64,000 nucleotides of DNA. Origin: Plasmodiophora brassicae. Taxonomy: Eukaryota; Endomyxa; Phytomyxea; Plasmodiophorida; Plasmodiophoridae. The DNA lies in contig JASFAU010000012.1 in the NCBI GenBank assembly GCA_039704465.1, positions 1,138,203 through 1,202,202 of the forward strand. The letters are read 5' to 3'. A program made the translations under genes and the position numbers. A model generated the notes under the pieces. The model made no database searches, was not told where the DNA came from, and saw only the letters and a program-made list of their open reading frames with translations. Every line of letters begins with the position of its first letter. The first letter of the stretch is position 1. Shown here piece after piece: positions 34,236-45,904 of this stretch.

Positions 34236-35000
34236 TTGTGGCAGGTTTGGACAAATGCAACAAGTGGTCTGGCTGGTCGACGGGTGTGCGCTGTCGATCC
34301 AATTACCAACTTGGCGCATCGGCTCATGTTCGTCGGGGACTGGAACTACAAGGGTTTGGTCGACAAGGCCCAGTACGATCTGTCTCTGGCTTATACCCTT
34401 CGACCCACGAAATGTATTCGTAGGACCATCAGGCTGAGCAATGTGGTCGTCGACGCGTGCCGGGCGCAGCTGGGCTTACTACAAGACAATCGCGTAGGTC
34501 GCGAAACGGGACATACTCTTCCGTCGATGAACAGGGTCGCCCCCCTGCATAGCCGGTCAGCCGATTATCTGACAAGACCGGTGCACGTGGCTGCCCGTGC
34601 CCGTAACTGGATGACCCAGCGGAGGACGACGACGAGCAGTACTTATGGGCTTCAGACAACCGCCACAACGAGCAGTACTCATGGGCTTCAGACGGCGGTA
34701 ACGACCAGCAGAACTGATATGATCCCGACGGCCCCTGGAATCGTCGTCGTTGCGTGGGCACTGCTAGCGGCCGGTGCGCTGAAGGGACTGGCACGACTGC
34801 GTGCACCTGTCCCTGCACCAGCGTCGAATGGCGCCCTTCGCAAGATCGGCATAACGGCCGGTGTTGCTGCGGCGGCAGGCGGTCTAATCGCGATTGGTGT
34901 CAACGCTGCCAAAGCGAAATCGAAGGAGATCGCGTCCGGCAAGTACGAAGAGATCAGGAATCATCAGCTGGGCTCCAAGTCCTGTCCTCAGTTGCGATGA
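34236..35000 (+). CDS. Hypothetical protein with two C-terminal hydrophobic segments
   Basis: A 254-codon frame with no recognised family. It contains two near-identical 14-residue copies (TTTSSTYGLQTTAT-like and TTSSTHGLQTAVT-like) from a short tandem duplication, followed by a hydrophobic segment (GIVVVAWALLAAGALKGL) and another Ala/Gly-rich one (IGITAGVAAAAGGLIAIGV). The upstream part has no evident start context. It may be a real small membrane protein or a relic. Confidence 0.35.
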   Translation: MWQVWTNATSGLAGRRVCAVDPITNLAHRLMFVGDWNYKGLVDKAQYDLSLAYTLRPTKCIRRTIRLSNVVVDACRAQLGLLQDNRVGRETGHTLPSMNRVAPLHSRSADYLTRPVHVAARARNWMTQRRTTTSSTYGLQTTATTSSTHGLQTAVTTSRTDMIPTAPGIVVVAWALLAAGALKGLARLRAPVPAPASNGALRKIGITAGVAAAAGGLIAIGVNAAKAKSKEIASGKYEEIRNHQLGSKSCPQLR

Positions 35001-35800
35001 CGGTCGCGTGAGCACTGGCCGTCAATATGGCGTAAGCAAACGTGGCACACCAGTACTGATCCCAATGTTTCGGATCGTGATAACCGTAGCCTGCAGGCAG
35101 GACGCTGTGGCTTACAATGAAGTGGTGCCAATTATAATATTGCCGTCATTGTCTGTACGCCCGCCTCATCGGCCAAATGGTCAACATCGTGCTTCAGGGA
35201 TCAATCAATAAACGCGCCCGACACGTCTGGGCGACGGTCGTGCACGTCCACGACAGGTATCAGCAATCGCCTGATCATGCAGCGATGATGCGACTCCGAT
35301 CCGTTCAGGCCGTCAACAGCTAGCGCGAAAATATAGAGGCCCGCTCTACATCCCGGGCCTTGAACCCGACTGGCCCCAGGTCCCAGAACCTGGCCGGGCA
35401 CGCCTGTAGGATCGTCGGCAACCTCAGTGCCGGGTTCGTGAACAACAGGCACCTGTGACGCAGCTGTGCATTCCCGATGCCGGCAAAACGCATCATTACG
35501 ATCGATACGATGGCTGCCAAATAGCTGGTCGACGCTCGTTCGCATATTGTCCCAGGCGCCGCGAGTGCACGAAACTCAGGAACCCAATTCGCGTGGAGCT
35601 AACGTTCAGTGGCTTCGAGTTGAAGCATCCCGATTGGCTCCGAGCGATCAGCGTCAACTAGCTCACAGCTGGCTATCGCCTGCGATCCACACTTGCGCAG
35701 AGTGGACGTCGGCTCACCATCCGACAGGCGCACGCAGCGACCCTCGGATTGACATCTTCGCCAGGCCCTAATTCTGAATCCAAATGGATCGCAGTTGGTC
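35001..35800. repeat. Decayed repeat block 2
   Basis: A copy of the dispersed-repeat anchor lies at about 35216-35285 (CGACACGTCTGGGCGACG, then CACGACAGGTAT). The rest shows no gene. Confidence 0.5.
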
Positions 35801-35896
35801 ATTAAACTTTAGTGTTGCGAACTTGGCCCGAGCAACGGCGCTGACACTAGTGTCAGCGCCGTTGCTCGGGCCAAGTTCGCAACACTAAAGTTTAAT
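35801..35896. repeat. Perfect 96-bp palindrome without spacer
   Basis: Bases 35801-35848 are the exact reverse complement of 35849-35896; the centre is GACACTAGTGTC. I found no mismatch over 48 base pairs per arm. It lies at the 3' edge of a minus-strand open frame. Confidence 0.97.
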
Positions 35897-36411
35897 ACTG
35901 GATCACCGTGGTCTCCAGCTTGCGAGCCGGTACTGGCCGAGTTGTTCGTGGGCGCCCGACTGCATACGCGGTGGAGGATGACGACCGCCTTGTATACAAC
36001 AAGTACGACAGACATGACAATGACGACGCGCGGGGCCAGGACACGCGTCTTCTCGTCCAACAGGTCGGCCGCCTGAAGGGCAATCACAATGACGGCGCAG
36101 AGTACTACAGCGCCGACCAAGGGCCAACAGTCCTGATCACCGCTGTCATCCTGATGGTACCGGACCATTCGGAACCTTCGGACGTACATGATGGTAGCAA
36201 AGGCGCCACACCCGCTGCGAGGAATTCGAACTTTGCGAACGCGTTCGCGGCGACGACGACGCCATCGACAGATCCCCCCGTCTAATTTGCAACTGACAGT
36301 CCACAGTGGCGGAAATCGCTCGAGGTCGCCACCGATGTGGAGAAACGTTGCGGGTTCCCTATTCCGCCTGGTCCGTCTCGTCCCATGATCTTGCGTTTCG
36401 ACGCGTTTCAT
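35809..36411 (-). CDS. Doubtful small membrane protein frame
   Basis: A 200-codon frame whose middle has two hydrophobic stretches (LVGAVVLCAVIVIALQAADLL and VVIVMSVVLVVYKAVVIL) behind a basic N-terminal region. A later ATG (MYVRRFRMVRY) precedes the first stretch. The C-terminal ~25 codons lie inside the perfect palindrome, so if the protein is real the palindrome arrived in its 3' end. No family was recognised. Confidence 0.3.
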   Translation of the reverse strand: MKRVETQDHGTRRTRRNREPATFLHIGGDLERFPPLWTVSCKLDGGICRWRRRRRERVRKVRIPRSGCGAFATIMYVRRFRMVRYHQDDSGDQDCWPLVGAVVLCAVIVIALQAADLLDEKTRVLAPRVVIVMSVVLVVYKAVVILHRVCSRAPTNNSASTGSQAGDHGDPVLNFSVANLARATALTLVSAPLLGPSSQH

Positions 36412-36836
36412 TACTTCCGCTTATCCTCCCAGAATCAGAGCCCGATGCCTCGAAGACGGCAGCTGTCGGTCGCCAGCGCCGCCCAATGCAAGGGTCCAGG
36501 ACGGCCGTCCGACATGCCGTTGAACTCGCTACCACACGGCACCGAACGCCATTGCCCTGACGTCGCGCCTGCCTGCCCTGCCTGAACCTAGGCCGGCGTC
36601 GCCGACACCCAGCGACACGCGCCAACGGACCCACTTTGATCACAACACGTCGTGCTGGACATTTGCCGTCGGCCACAGCACGTCGTGCTGGATGCCCGCC
36701 GTTGCGTCCGGCTCGTCAGGGTAACGCCCTGCACCTCTAGGGGAGCTACGATTAATCGCCGCGACGGCCACGTTGAAGTCCTGTCCCGAGCCGATACGCG
36801 CGAATTGATGCGCTCGCGTATGAACCAAATTCGCTT

Positions 36837-36948
36837 CCTGTTCAGCGGCAGCGGTGACGGCGTATCCGCCGGCTCCATCGTTGACCTGTTCACCTGTTCA
36901 GCGGCAGCGGTGACGGCGTATCCGCCGGCTCCATCGTTGACCTGTTCG
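36837..36948. repeat. Tandem duplication, 56-bp unit x2
   Basis: The segment around TTCAGCGGCAGCGGTGACGG at 36841 recurs exactly 56 bases later at 36897, with the same CGTATCCGCCGGCTCCATCG continuation. Confidence 0.9.
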
Positions 36949-37230
36949 TACACCGATGCAAAGCCGACCGTGGACGCGTTCGTCGGCGCACTGGCTCGAC
37001 AGTTCGCCAGCGCCGTCCAGCATCGCTCCACGCCGATTCTGGTCGACGTGGCCGACCCCGTCGCGTCCCAGTCGGAGACGTTGCGCTCGTCGTGGGTGAA
37101 CTCTGCGCTGAACTCAGCACGTGCCCTTCGAGTTGCACCGTCATGGAACATGCCCGTCTCCGTGCTGGAGCGACAGGCGGACGGTGCCGCCGCCGCCCTC
37201 GTGTCCAGTCGCCGGGCCCGTGACCATTAA

Positions 37231-40200
37231 TTGCCAGCGCCAGATGGCCCTGCACGATGACTACGCGTTGCGGTCGTCCTGGGCGCCTGCGCTCGCTCAC
37301 AGCATGAGTAGACCCGTTTGACAGGTGACAACCCGTGAAGCATGAAGACATCCGCACCAAAACTAGGCGCATGGCTGGATGCCCGATTCCGGGGACGCAC
37401 GCGTGTCTGCGGATTGCGGAGGCTGCTTTCCATTGGCGAACTGCCATTTATGGGACCGTGCCGAGCAGGTGCCAGCTGGCGTCTCGTTGTCAGGTAGACG
37501 CGCGCGCGGATGATCAGCCATGAGTAGACCGCGCGTTCCACACTGCCTCCTGTCCTGTTCGTGTCAGGACGTGATGCGCTGGCGGTAACAGCACATGATC
37601 CGGCGGCGACCTCGATGTCTGAGACGCTGTGCCGCATCTGATGCAGGCCTGTGTCCGCTGAACTGCCCCTATTCATCAACGAGTTCCGCGCCCTGTCCAT
37701 GGTTCGAACAACCACATCTCTGGGGTCAGGTTGCACCTTCACATCCGCCGACCCGTGGCGCGACACTGATATTGTTCGTATCCCAGGCGTTTCGGCACCT
37801 CTGTACGCAACCGGCGAATGAAGATGGATGCCGGGCAACGTAAAGCAGACGCCGATCCCGCGGTGGGTGCACCTCGGCGATCGTCTACGCGACGTCGCTG
37901 CAAGTCGCGAAAGCCGTCCTCTGCGTCGTCCTGCATGGCCGCCCGACATGCCGTTGTGCCTCACACGGCGCAGGTCGTCCCTGACGTCGCGCCTGCCTGC
38001 ACCCGGGCCGATGTCGCCGCCGACCAGTGACATTCTCCCAACAGACCCGCTACCACCTCAACACGTCCTGCTGGACGCTTGATGTCGCGCGCGTCATCGA
38101 ACTCATTAGCCGCATGCAACACGTCCTGCTGATGGGGTATCGTCGCGTCCAGCGCGTCTGTGAGAACGCCCTGCACCTCGAGGACAGGTACGAATTGTCG
38201 CCTCAGGCACAGACCCAGGCCGTCTAACTCGTGCTGGACAGGGCACGCCTGGCATCGCCTGCCGTCTTTCGTCCAGCATGAGCTGCTGCGGGGCAGTGGT
38301 CGTCCTGCCGGGCCGGGCCGGGTCCAGCACCGCGCCGGCCTGCTCCTCAGCTACGGCGGCGTTTAGACCGCCCGCAGCAGCTAGCTCGCTGCGTTCGGGC
38401 TGGCGCGCCCTTGACATACATCATGCATCGATGGGCGACGAACAACCAAGGGCGCCTTTGCTGTCCCGTCCGCCTGACGAGCGTCGCTTGCCTGTCCTGC
38501 AGATCGTCCAGCAGGCCAGCGGTGTCCAGCACCAGTTCCCGCCGGTCGACATGCGGGCGCGTACGAAGACCCGCCGCCATCCCGCGGGCCGTCACATCTT
38601 CACAAGTTGATCTTCTTCAATACAAGCAGACGAGGTCTATACGTGCGTGCACCGCACCTGCAGGTCGTCCTGGCGTCAGCCGGCACCGAGCGGCAGCGTT
38701 CGAAGAATGCGGTGCAGGGGGGCGGCGCCCGTTCCCGGCCGTGGGCTCCGCCGTCTCGCGCCACCTGCGTGTCGATCATGGCTAAAGGCCGATCACCTCA
38801 ATCCAGCGACGTAAGCAGGTCTGTCATGGCCGCGGGCAGGTACAGCAGTACCTGGCACCAGATTCCCAGCAGACGGTGTCGTGTCCGCCGCCGCCTGACA
38901 ACGACCCGTCATCCTCCCTGTCCGACATAAATCCGCAACCAGAACCGTTGAGAGCAACTACTAGACCAGTTGCATTCGCGCGGATAGCCCCCTGCAGGCC
39001 GCCCTGGCGTCCCGTTGCGCCGAACAGCGGTCCTCGCTGCACTGGGTGCAAAGCGACGGCGCACATCGCCGATGACGTTCGCCGACATCGCCTCACCTGC
39101 GTGTCGATGACTACAAGTCAGGCCAGACGATCAATACAGGCTTGTCGGCATTGACACACGCATGCAGGGCAGTTGATCGCGTCCGTTTCCCAGCAATGCC
39201 TCGCGTTCAGCGCCCGCCACTGTGCGTACGTACGCGCCAGGTCCACGTCGAGGTCGACCTGGTGTCGCCGGCATGACATCGGCATGCGACTCTTGTTGCT
39301 AAGCCGTTGGATGGCGCCATCCTACATTACCTTGTGGCCAGGTATCCAGTTCGGATACCAGGTCTGTGCACAGCGATCGATCGCCTGCAGGTAGGCGCCA
39401 GTCCAGATTCGTCTACGTGGGCAGCAGGGCGCCGACTCCGTGGGGGCGGGCGACGTCGACGCGACCGACCACCCGACGACGCCGCCGATCGCCTCGCCGT
39501 CGCCGCCCACTGCAACGTCCTACAAGGCCGCCCGATATCCAGTTGTGCTCGGTACTGCGTGGGGCAGGTCGTCGACGCCCTGGCGCCTCAGCCTGCCCGC
39601 TCAGCATCCGCGCCGACATCCCCGCCGTCCGACGCCATAGGCCAACGGACCCAGTGCACCACTACACCTCCCGCTGGACGCTTGCCGACACGTACGACGC
39701 GTCTGGGCGGAGCATGTGCACCTCCAGGACAGGTATGGGGTGTTCCTTGATGCACAGCCGCGCGGATTCACTGACATTGTTGGCAGGACCGACCTGCAAT
39801 CGACCGTTCAGCACGAGCACCTGCAGGGCACTAATCGTCGTTCCTAGAGGGGCGGAGCCAACCCCAGGCTAGCCTTCTCGAGGACTGGGGCGGCGTCCTG
39901 ACTGCCCGCCGATCGTTGCATTTGGTCCGACGCGCCCGTGCTCTGCACCATGCATCGCCGACGGGACGGCCAACCAAGGGCGTCGCCAGGCTTCCCGTAT
40001 GCCAGCGAGCAGCGTGCTCCTGTCCTGCAGGTTGTCCAGCAGGGCAGTTTCGCCCGTTACTACTGCCCGACATGGAAACGTCTGCCACCGTCGACGACCT
40101 GCCACCATCCCTGCCGACATCTGCCTGAACCAGAACCGTTCGAATTACAAGCAGACCAGGTCGACACACGCGTACGTCTTGCCCGCAGGTTGTCCTGGCG

Positions 40201-42059
40201 TTAGCAGTGCCCGTCGCCGACATCGGCGCCGCATGTGTGTGAACCATAGTAGATCAGGCAAGACGAGCAACCCCAGTCAGGTTTGTGCCTCGTCAAACGC
40301 ACGTGGCACAGCGCTGGTAGCCCATATTTCCTGCGAACGTTTCACGTCCATCGCCGCGACGACTCTCCGACCACCGACACGGGTCATCGCACCCACTTCG
40401 AACGCAACGCATATATCGTCCTGGACATCTGCCGTCGCGTTCCCGGTGCCACTATGACCGCAGCACGCCCTGATGGATGCTTGCCGTCGCGTTAAGCTCG
40501 TCTGGGTGGACGTCCTTCACCTCCAGGAGAAGAATGTTTGTTCGCCTGAAGCACGGAGCTTCATGTTCAAAGGGCACTCGTGCCGTCCTCCGCCGTCTCA
40601 AGTCGACAAACAGTCCGCGCAAGGCAGCCGTCACCCTGCCTAGGCTCGACGGAGCCAGCATCACTTCTGTGGCGGCGTCCTGGCCCCCCTGTCGACCTTG
40701 GCAATCGAGGGCGTGCGCCAGTGCCCTGCACCGTGCGCCGATGGGCGGGCCCACCATCCAAGGGCGTCGCTGAGCTCCACGTCTGCCTCCATACAGAGCG
40801 CCAGTGTGTCGAGCGTATCATACATCAGGCCCGTCGTTCCCAGCGGCAGTTGTTAGCCCTCGACATGCGCACGCCGCCCTGCCACCGACGTCGTCCCGAC
40901 ACCATCCCTGCCGGCATATTGCCACAACCAGAACCTTTCAATACAATCAAATGAGGTCGACGTCGCGCACAGCACCGGTCGCATTTGACATCGTCACGAC
41001 AAACGGCACTAAACGGCAGGAGATCGCTGACATCCGTGCAGGACGCATATCACCCTTTGCAGAACGAGGACATCAGCCTCGCGCCTACCTGCGTGTCAAC
41101 CATTTCCGGTCAGACAAGCTGAGCAGTGCAGTCATACCAGGCATCGCAGCACACATGTGGTACAGTTGATCGTGGCCGATTCCCAGCAACGCCTCGCATC
41201 CAGTGACCCAGTTTGCAGACGTTCTCGCCAGGCCGTAGGCCAGGTCGTAGTCGACTGGTTGTGCGGAACGACATCGATCGCGAACGAGTCGCTTGCGATT
41301 GTGCCGATGTGTGCGATATATATACATTGTGTCGAGTCCATACATGAGCCTGATACGGGGACTGTATTCAACCATCGCATGACGACGGACGCCGGTCAAG
41401 AACCTGAAGGAGGCGCCGGCTCCGTTGTGCACCGTCGGCGCGACCGATCACAAGTCATCGCTGCGGGTCGCGAACGCCGGCCACTGAATTGTCGTGCACG
41501 GCCGACCGACATGCCTGTGGCTCGGCGTCGCGAATCGCATATCATCCACGTCCAGACGCGCCTGCCCGCGCCCGCGCCGACCAGCGACGCGGGACGACGC
41601 ACCCACTACAAGAACAACACGTCCTGCAGGAAAGCCTATCGACGCTCCCGAGTCGTCTGGGAGAAGGTCCTGCACCGCCGTGACAGGTGCAATTCGTCGT
41701 CTGACGCACAGAGCCAGCCCCCCCCTCTAACCCGTGCTTGACAGGACGCGCCTCCTTCTGTCTGCGGCCCCACATGCAGCGCCAGCAAACGATCTGTATC
41801 TCCAAGAGAAGAACGTGTCGTTGCATTTCGCACTTGCGCCCAGGCACAACATGCTTTGGATACATATGACCTCAACATCTCCCGCCTTTCCACCATGAAC
41901 ACGAGCAGGGCAGCAGTCCTCCCTGCCGACATATATAGACTGCTCATGGAAGCGTCGTGCTGACCTGATCCGCAGCTGAGCGGCGCCCTGCAGGCCCGCC
42001 CTCGGATGACAGCAATCGCTCGCGCGCGCCGCTCCAAGCACTGAGAGGGCAGACCCACC
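37231..42059. repeat. Decayed dispersed-repeat mosaic, block 3
   Basis: No intact gene was recognised. Repeat anchors recur: the CGTCTGGGCGAACG/GACAGGTACGA pair near 38155-38195, 39700-39740 and 41650-41690; the CCAACCAAGGGCGTCG-like box near 38447, 39973 and 40756; and the CAACCAGAACCGTTCAATAC-like box near 38625, 40130 and 40925. In three units the last two boxes lie about 160-180 bases apart. A second shared segment (GATCG..TTCCCAGCAA.GCCTCGC) occurs at 39176 and 41166. Confidence 0.65.
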
Positions 42060-42193
42060 TGTCAGGAGACGACACGACGGACGACTATTGTCTCCACAAC
42101 ACGGAATTAACCGACTGCCGAAGCCGTCGGTTGCCGTGGACGTTTATTCAAACTGCGCGGCTGCGCGACCCCCGTCGCGGCCGTGCCATAACA
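42060..42193 (-). repeat. 3' LTR of the chromovirus
   Basis: 134 bp, beginning TGTTATGGCACGGCC and ending CTCCTGACA on the element strand (TG...CA ends). It matches 46028-46161 throughout as far as I could compare. Confidence 0.9.
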
Positions 42194-42206
42194 GTATAGT
42201 CCCCTG

Positions 42207-44984
42207 TCATCGGGCCGGCCGGCGGGGTGGCTTTCGCCACTTCGGCCCCGGCTTGGTTGGGTACCGAGCGTGGAAGTTAACCAACAATTCGTTGAGCCCA
42301 CCTGTACCGTGTAGTTCTCCTGCGGGTTCCCACGTGCGTTCAGAAGGCGGGTACCCTTCCCAGTCGATCAAATATTCCAATCGGGAACGGCGATATCGAG
42401 AATCGAGGACATCGTGAACGATGAAGAGGGGAGCATCGTCATCCGCGAGAAGAATCGGTGGAGGAGGAGGTTGAGTGCGACCAGGGATAAGGTTGGTGAC
42501 GTAAGGCTCGAGTTGAGATACATGAAATACATTGTGGATACGGAACTCGGCAGGAAGGTCGAGTTGAAAAGCAACCGGATTGACGAGTTGGCTGATAGGG
42601 AATGGCCCTAAAAATTGGTAGTCGAGCTTCGCGCAGGGTCGCAGAGTTTTCAGGGAGCCGCGACGTAGCATCACTAAGTCGCCCACCTGAAACTTCGGGG
42701 ACGTTTGCCGCTTCGCGTCGGCGAATCGTTTGGAATCGGCAGAAGCTCGAGTCAGTTGACGGGTCAAGAAGTTGCGAATCCTCTGCAAGGACTCAGCGCG
42801 CTCGTCGGCAGTCGGATTGGCGCTGGTAGACGGTCGAGGTTGCACGTCCATCACACGTGGGTGGTAGCCATAGTTCGCGAAAAACGGTGACATACCTGTC
42901 GCGGTATGGTCTGCATTGTTGTACGAAAATTCAGCTACGGCAAGGAGCGGCTGCCAGTCGTCTTGTAAGTAGTTGACGTACGCACGGAGATACTGTTCCA
43001 TGACTTGGTTCACCCGCTCGGTTTGGCCATCGGATTCTGGGTGCCGCGAAGAAGACAGGTTGCGTTGCACGCCGAGACGTATGAGAAGTTGCTTCCAGAA
43101 CTTAGCGATGAACTGAGGCCCTCGGTCCGACACGATATCGTCAGGGAGGCCATGTAAGCGGAAGATATTTGCCAGAAACAAGGCAGCAAGGTCAACAGAT
43201 GATATTGTTTCGTTGCAAGGAATAAAATGCGCCATCTTGGAGAGGCGGTCAACGACGACGAGGATGGAGTCATACCCGTTCGAACAGGGAAGCTTAACCA
43301 CGAAGTCCATGGAAATGGACCGCCAAAGAGTCGTCGGCAGAGGGAGTGGCATGAGTAATCCGAAGGGCTTGTGCCGAGCCGTCTTAGTCCGACGACACGT
43401 ATCGCAGGAGAGCACGTAACGGGCTACGAAAGGGGTCAAACCCGGCCACCAAAATTCGCGGCGAATTAACTGCACGGTTTTCCGAATACCGAGGTGGCCC
43501 GCCGTGACATTATCGTGGAAAGAGCGAAGAATGTCCAGTTTGCAGTCATCGCCAGAGACGACCACAGAATGTCCACGGTATAGAACGTCGTCTCGGACGC
43601 TAAAGTGGCGGCCGCTCGGACGATGAAGTCGCTGACGGGTGCGGCACACAAACGGGTCGGAAGCTTGGTTGCGGCGGATACGATCGAGGAGTGCGTCGGT
43701 TGTAGTATCGGCCACGTTGATCTGGACCTCCTGTAGGGGTCCTGGCCCGAGCCGCGACGCTGGAAGGAGCAGGAGTGACTGCTGGAGCACAACCTCATCC
43801 TGATCAGAAGGCGCGTATTCGGGGCGACGAGTCAGGGCGTCCGCCTTGCCATGAAGACGGCCTGGTCGGTGTTGGATAACGAAATCAAATTCGTTAAGCA
43901 GTTGGGACCATCGGACTTGACGACGATTCAGTTTGTGAGTGCTGGTGAAGTATTCCAGATTCCGATGATCGCTGTGGATGACGGTCTGGTGTCGCGATGA
44001 GTCCAGGAACTGACGCCACTTTTCGAAGGTCTGGACGACCGCGAGAAGTTCCTTGTCGTAGATAGGAAAATTGATCTCAGTAGGCGCGAGCTTGCGCGAG
44101 AAGAATGCCAACGGGTGAAGTTCATCATCGGGGCCCCGCTGCGACAAGACCATTGCCACCGCGAAATCGGAAGCATCCGTTTCCACTTCGCACGGGCGAT
44201 CTGGGTCGAAATGAGCAAGGACAGGGGCTGACGTGAAAGCAACCTTGAGCGCCGTGAATGCGGCGTCTGCCGATTGATCCCAACGAAACGGCACGTTATC
44301 ACGCGTGAGATTTGTCAGCGGTAAGGCCAGCTCTGCGAAGTGGGGAACGAACTTGCGATAGAAGTTAGCGAACCCGAGAAACACCTGCACCCCGTGGACG
44401 TCGGTCGGCTGTTGCCACGAGAGAATGCAATCGATCCTGGAGGGGTCAACCCGTATCCCGGAGGAGGACACCAAGAAACCTAAAAATTCCACTTCGACCG
44501 TATTGAAGACGCACTTCTCCAGTTTAGCGTGGAGTTGAGCAGTGCGGAGTCGGTGTAGGACGAGACGGACATGGCGTTCATGGTCCTCGGGAGTCGATGA
44601 GTAGATCAGGATGTCGTCCAAGTAGATTACCACAAATACATCAAGGAAATCTTTGAACGTCTCGTTCATGAAGTACTGGAAGGAGGCCGGCGCGTTGGCT
44701 AAGCCAAACGGCATGACTAAGTACTCGAACAAGCCGTACGGCGTGCGGAAGGCCGTCTTCCACTCATCGCCTTCTCGGATCCGAACTTGGTTATAGGCGC
44801 TGCGGAGGTCGATTTTCGTGAAGATTGTTCCGGAGCCGAGCTGGATCAAGAGCTGGTCGATAAGTGGAACCGGATATCGGTTCTTGATAGTAACAGAGTT
44901 TAGACCACGGTAATCTACGCACAGGCGAAGACTACCGTCCTTCTTCTTGACGAACAGAATTGGGGCGCCCGCCGATGAACGGGA
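42207..44984 (-). CDS. Chromovirus Pol (RT, RNase H, integrase, chromodomain), N-truncated
   Basis: The Pol polyprotein copies element RNA into DNA and integrates it. The recognisable part begins with APILFVKKKDGSLRL and VDYRGLN, continues with the RT active site YLDDILIYS, the RNase H region (ETDASDFA, then HSDHRNLEYF), the HHCC zinc finger of integrase (HLGIRKT...CDTCRRTK) and the DDE core (MDFVVKLP, VSDRGPQF, HPESDGQTERVNQ). It ends in a chromodomain (VLDSRYRRSRLEYLIDWEG, then RTWEPAGEL) that usually directs insertion to heterochromatin. The final ~40 codons lie next to the 3' LTR. Residues encoded upstream of about 44984 are antisense gag and not Pol. Protease and the RT N terminus are missing, so the element is non-autonomous; the remaining frame has no stop. 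Confidence 0.92.
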   Translation of the reverse strand, partial: SRSSAGAPILFVKKKDGSLRLCVDYRGLNSVTIKNRYPVPLIDQLLIQLGSGTIFTKIDLRSAYNQVRIREGDEWKTAFRTPYGLFEYLVMPFGLANAPASFQYFMNETFKDFLDVFVVIYLDDILIYSSTPEDHERHVRLVLHRLRTAQLHAKLEKCVFNTVEVEFLGFLVSSSGIRVDPSRIDCILSWQQPTDVHGVQVFLGFANFYRKFVPHFAELALPLTNLTRDNVPFRWDQSADAAFTALKVAFTSAPVLAHFDPDRPCEVETDASDFAVAMVLSQRGPDDELHPLAFFSRKLAPTEINFPIYDKELLAVVQTFEKWRQFLDSSRHQTVIHSDHRNLEYFTSTHKLNRRQVRWSQLLNEFDFVIQHRPGRLHGKADALTRRPEYAPSDQDEVVLQQSLLLLPASRLGPGPLQEVQINVADTTTDALLDRIRRNQASDPFVCRTRQRLHRPSGRHFSVRDDVLYRGHSVVVSGDDCKLDILRSFHDNVTAGHLGIRKTVQLIRREFWWPGLTPFVARYVLSCDTCRRTKTARHKPFGLLMPLPLPTTLWRSISMDFVVKLPCSNGYDSILVVVDRLSKMAHFIPCNETISSVDLAALFLANIFRLHGLPDDIVSDRGPQFIAKFWKQLLIRLGVQRNLSSSRHPESDGQTERVNQVMEQYLRAYVNYLQDDWQPLLAVAEFSYNNADHTATGMSPFFANYGYHPRVMDVQPRPSTSANPTADERAESLQRIRNFLTRQLTRASADSKRFADAKRQTSPKFQVGDLVMLRRGSLKTLRPCAKLDYQFLGPFPISQLVNPVAFQLDLPAEFRIHNVFHVSQLEPYVTNLIPGRTQPPPPPILLADDDAPLFIVHDVLDSRYRRSRLEYLIDWEGYPPSERTWEPAGELHGTGGLNELLVNFHARYPTKPGPKWRKPPRRPAR

Positions 44985-45081
44985 CCGACATTCGACGCCA
45001 TGGTCAAAGAGGCAGCGCGTGTGCCGGGGCATAGAGGGGGGCCAGGCGCGCTGCCTCTTTGACCATGGCGTCGAATGTCGG
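44985..45081. repeat. 35-bp perfect inverted repeat with 27-base spacer at the gag-pol junction
   Basis: Bases 44985-45019 are the exact reverse complement of 45047-45081. The right arm is gag coding sequence; the left arm is the same sequence inverted and fused to RT. It marks the deletion that removed the nucleocapsid zinc knuckle and protease. Confidence 0.95.
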
Positions 45082-45846
45082 CGGATTGAGCTTGAAGAGC
45101 TCGGTCGAAAGCTCTGGGGCGAGCGACTTGCGGAACTTCGTCGCCAGGCGCTTTGACGGGAGACTGTACTCGCCCTTCGAGGCCGACTGTACGGCGTTGT
45201 ACAGGTACATGAACCGACGCAGATGAGCATCGAACGGTCCCGTTTGACGAAGGGCATCGAACCGGGATTCGAGGGTCTCGACGTCCGGTTCTGGAAAATT
45301 AAACCGGAGCAGCGCGGCGAACGCGGCTGGGGAGGCGGTCGCATCCAGTTGACGAAAAACGAAACGCGCTTCGCCCTTCAGGCAGCTAGCCAGGAGCGCA
45401 CGAGCGCCCGCTGACAGTGGCTGGGTCGACGAGAGATCGACGCGGGCAATGCTAGCGAATAGCGCCAGCCACTCGCTCGCCGGCAGGTCGTCGGAATTGC
45501 CGGAAAATTCGCTCAACGACACCTTAGTCGTCGTGACAACAGGATCGTTGCCATGTGACGACGGCTCAGCAGATGTTGCCGAGGGATCGGTCATGGGCGT
45601 AGGCGGCGTAGAGTGTGGACTGGCAAGCGCGTTGGTAAAGATCTTCAGCTGCTCCTCAGCGCGAGCCCGCATTTCCGTGAAGAACGCATCCTGTTGGATC
45701 TGGAAGGCCCGTAAGGCACCCGCGAGGGCGCGATCGGCGGCGTCCACATCGGCCAAGGTCGTTGGGTCGATGGGAGAGGGAGGCGTCGTTGGGCACTTGG
45801 CTTCGTCAGCCGTCGAGCCCGTCGAGCCGGAGCGCGTGACCGTCAT
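45047..45846 (-). CDS. Chromovirus Gag, C-truncated
   Basis: From the ATG at 45846 the frame encodes about 265 residues of a retrotransposon Gag capsid-like protein: a helical N terminus (ADRALAGALRAFQIQQDAFF), then VSLSEFSGNSDDLPASEWLA, LLASCLKGEARFVFRQL and PEPDVETLESRFDALRQ, typical of Ty3-type capsids. No CCHC zinc knuckle follows because the sequence enters the foldback junction. Continuing in frame past the junction adds a few residues to a stop at 45004. Confidence 0.8.
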
Positions 45847-45904
45847 CGAGACGTACACGAGCGAAGAACGAAGGGGGCGGACAGGCCGAAGGTAGACGAT
45901 CGAG

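Noticed and set aside
37227..38033. 268-codon minus-strand frame in the repeat mosaic as a gene
   Set aside because: It overlaps dispersed-repeat sequence, is rich in Arg and Ser, and has no conserved motif or splice context.
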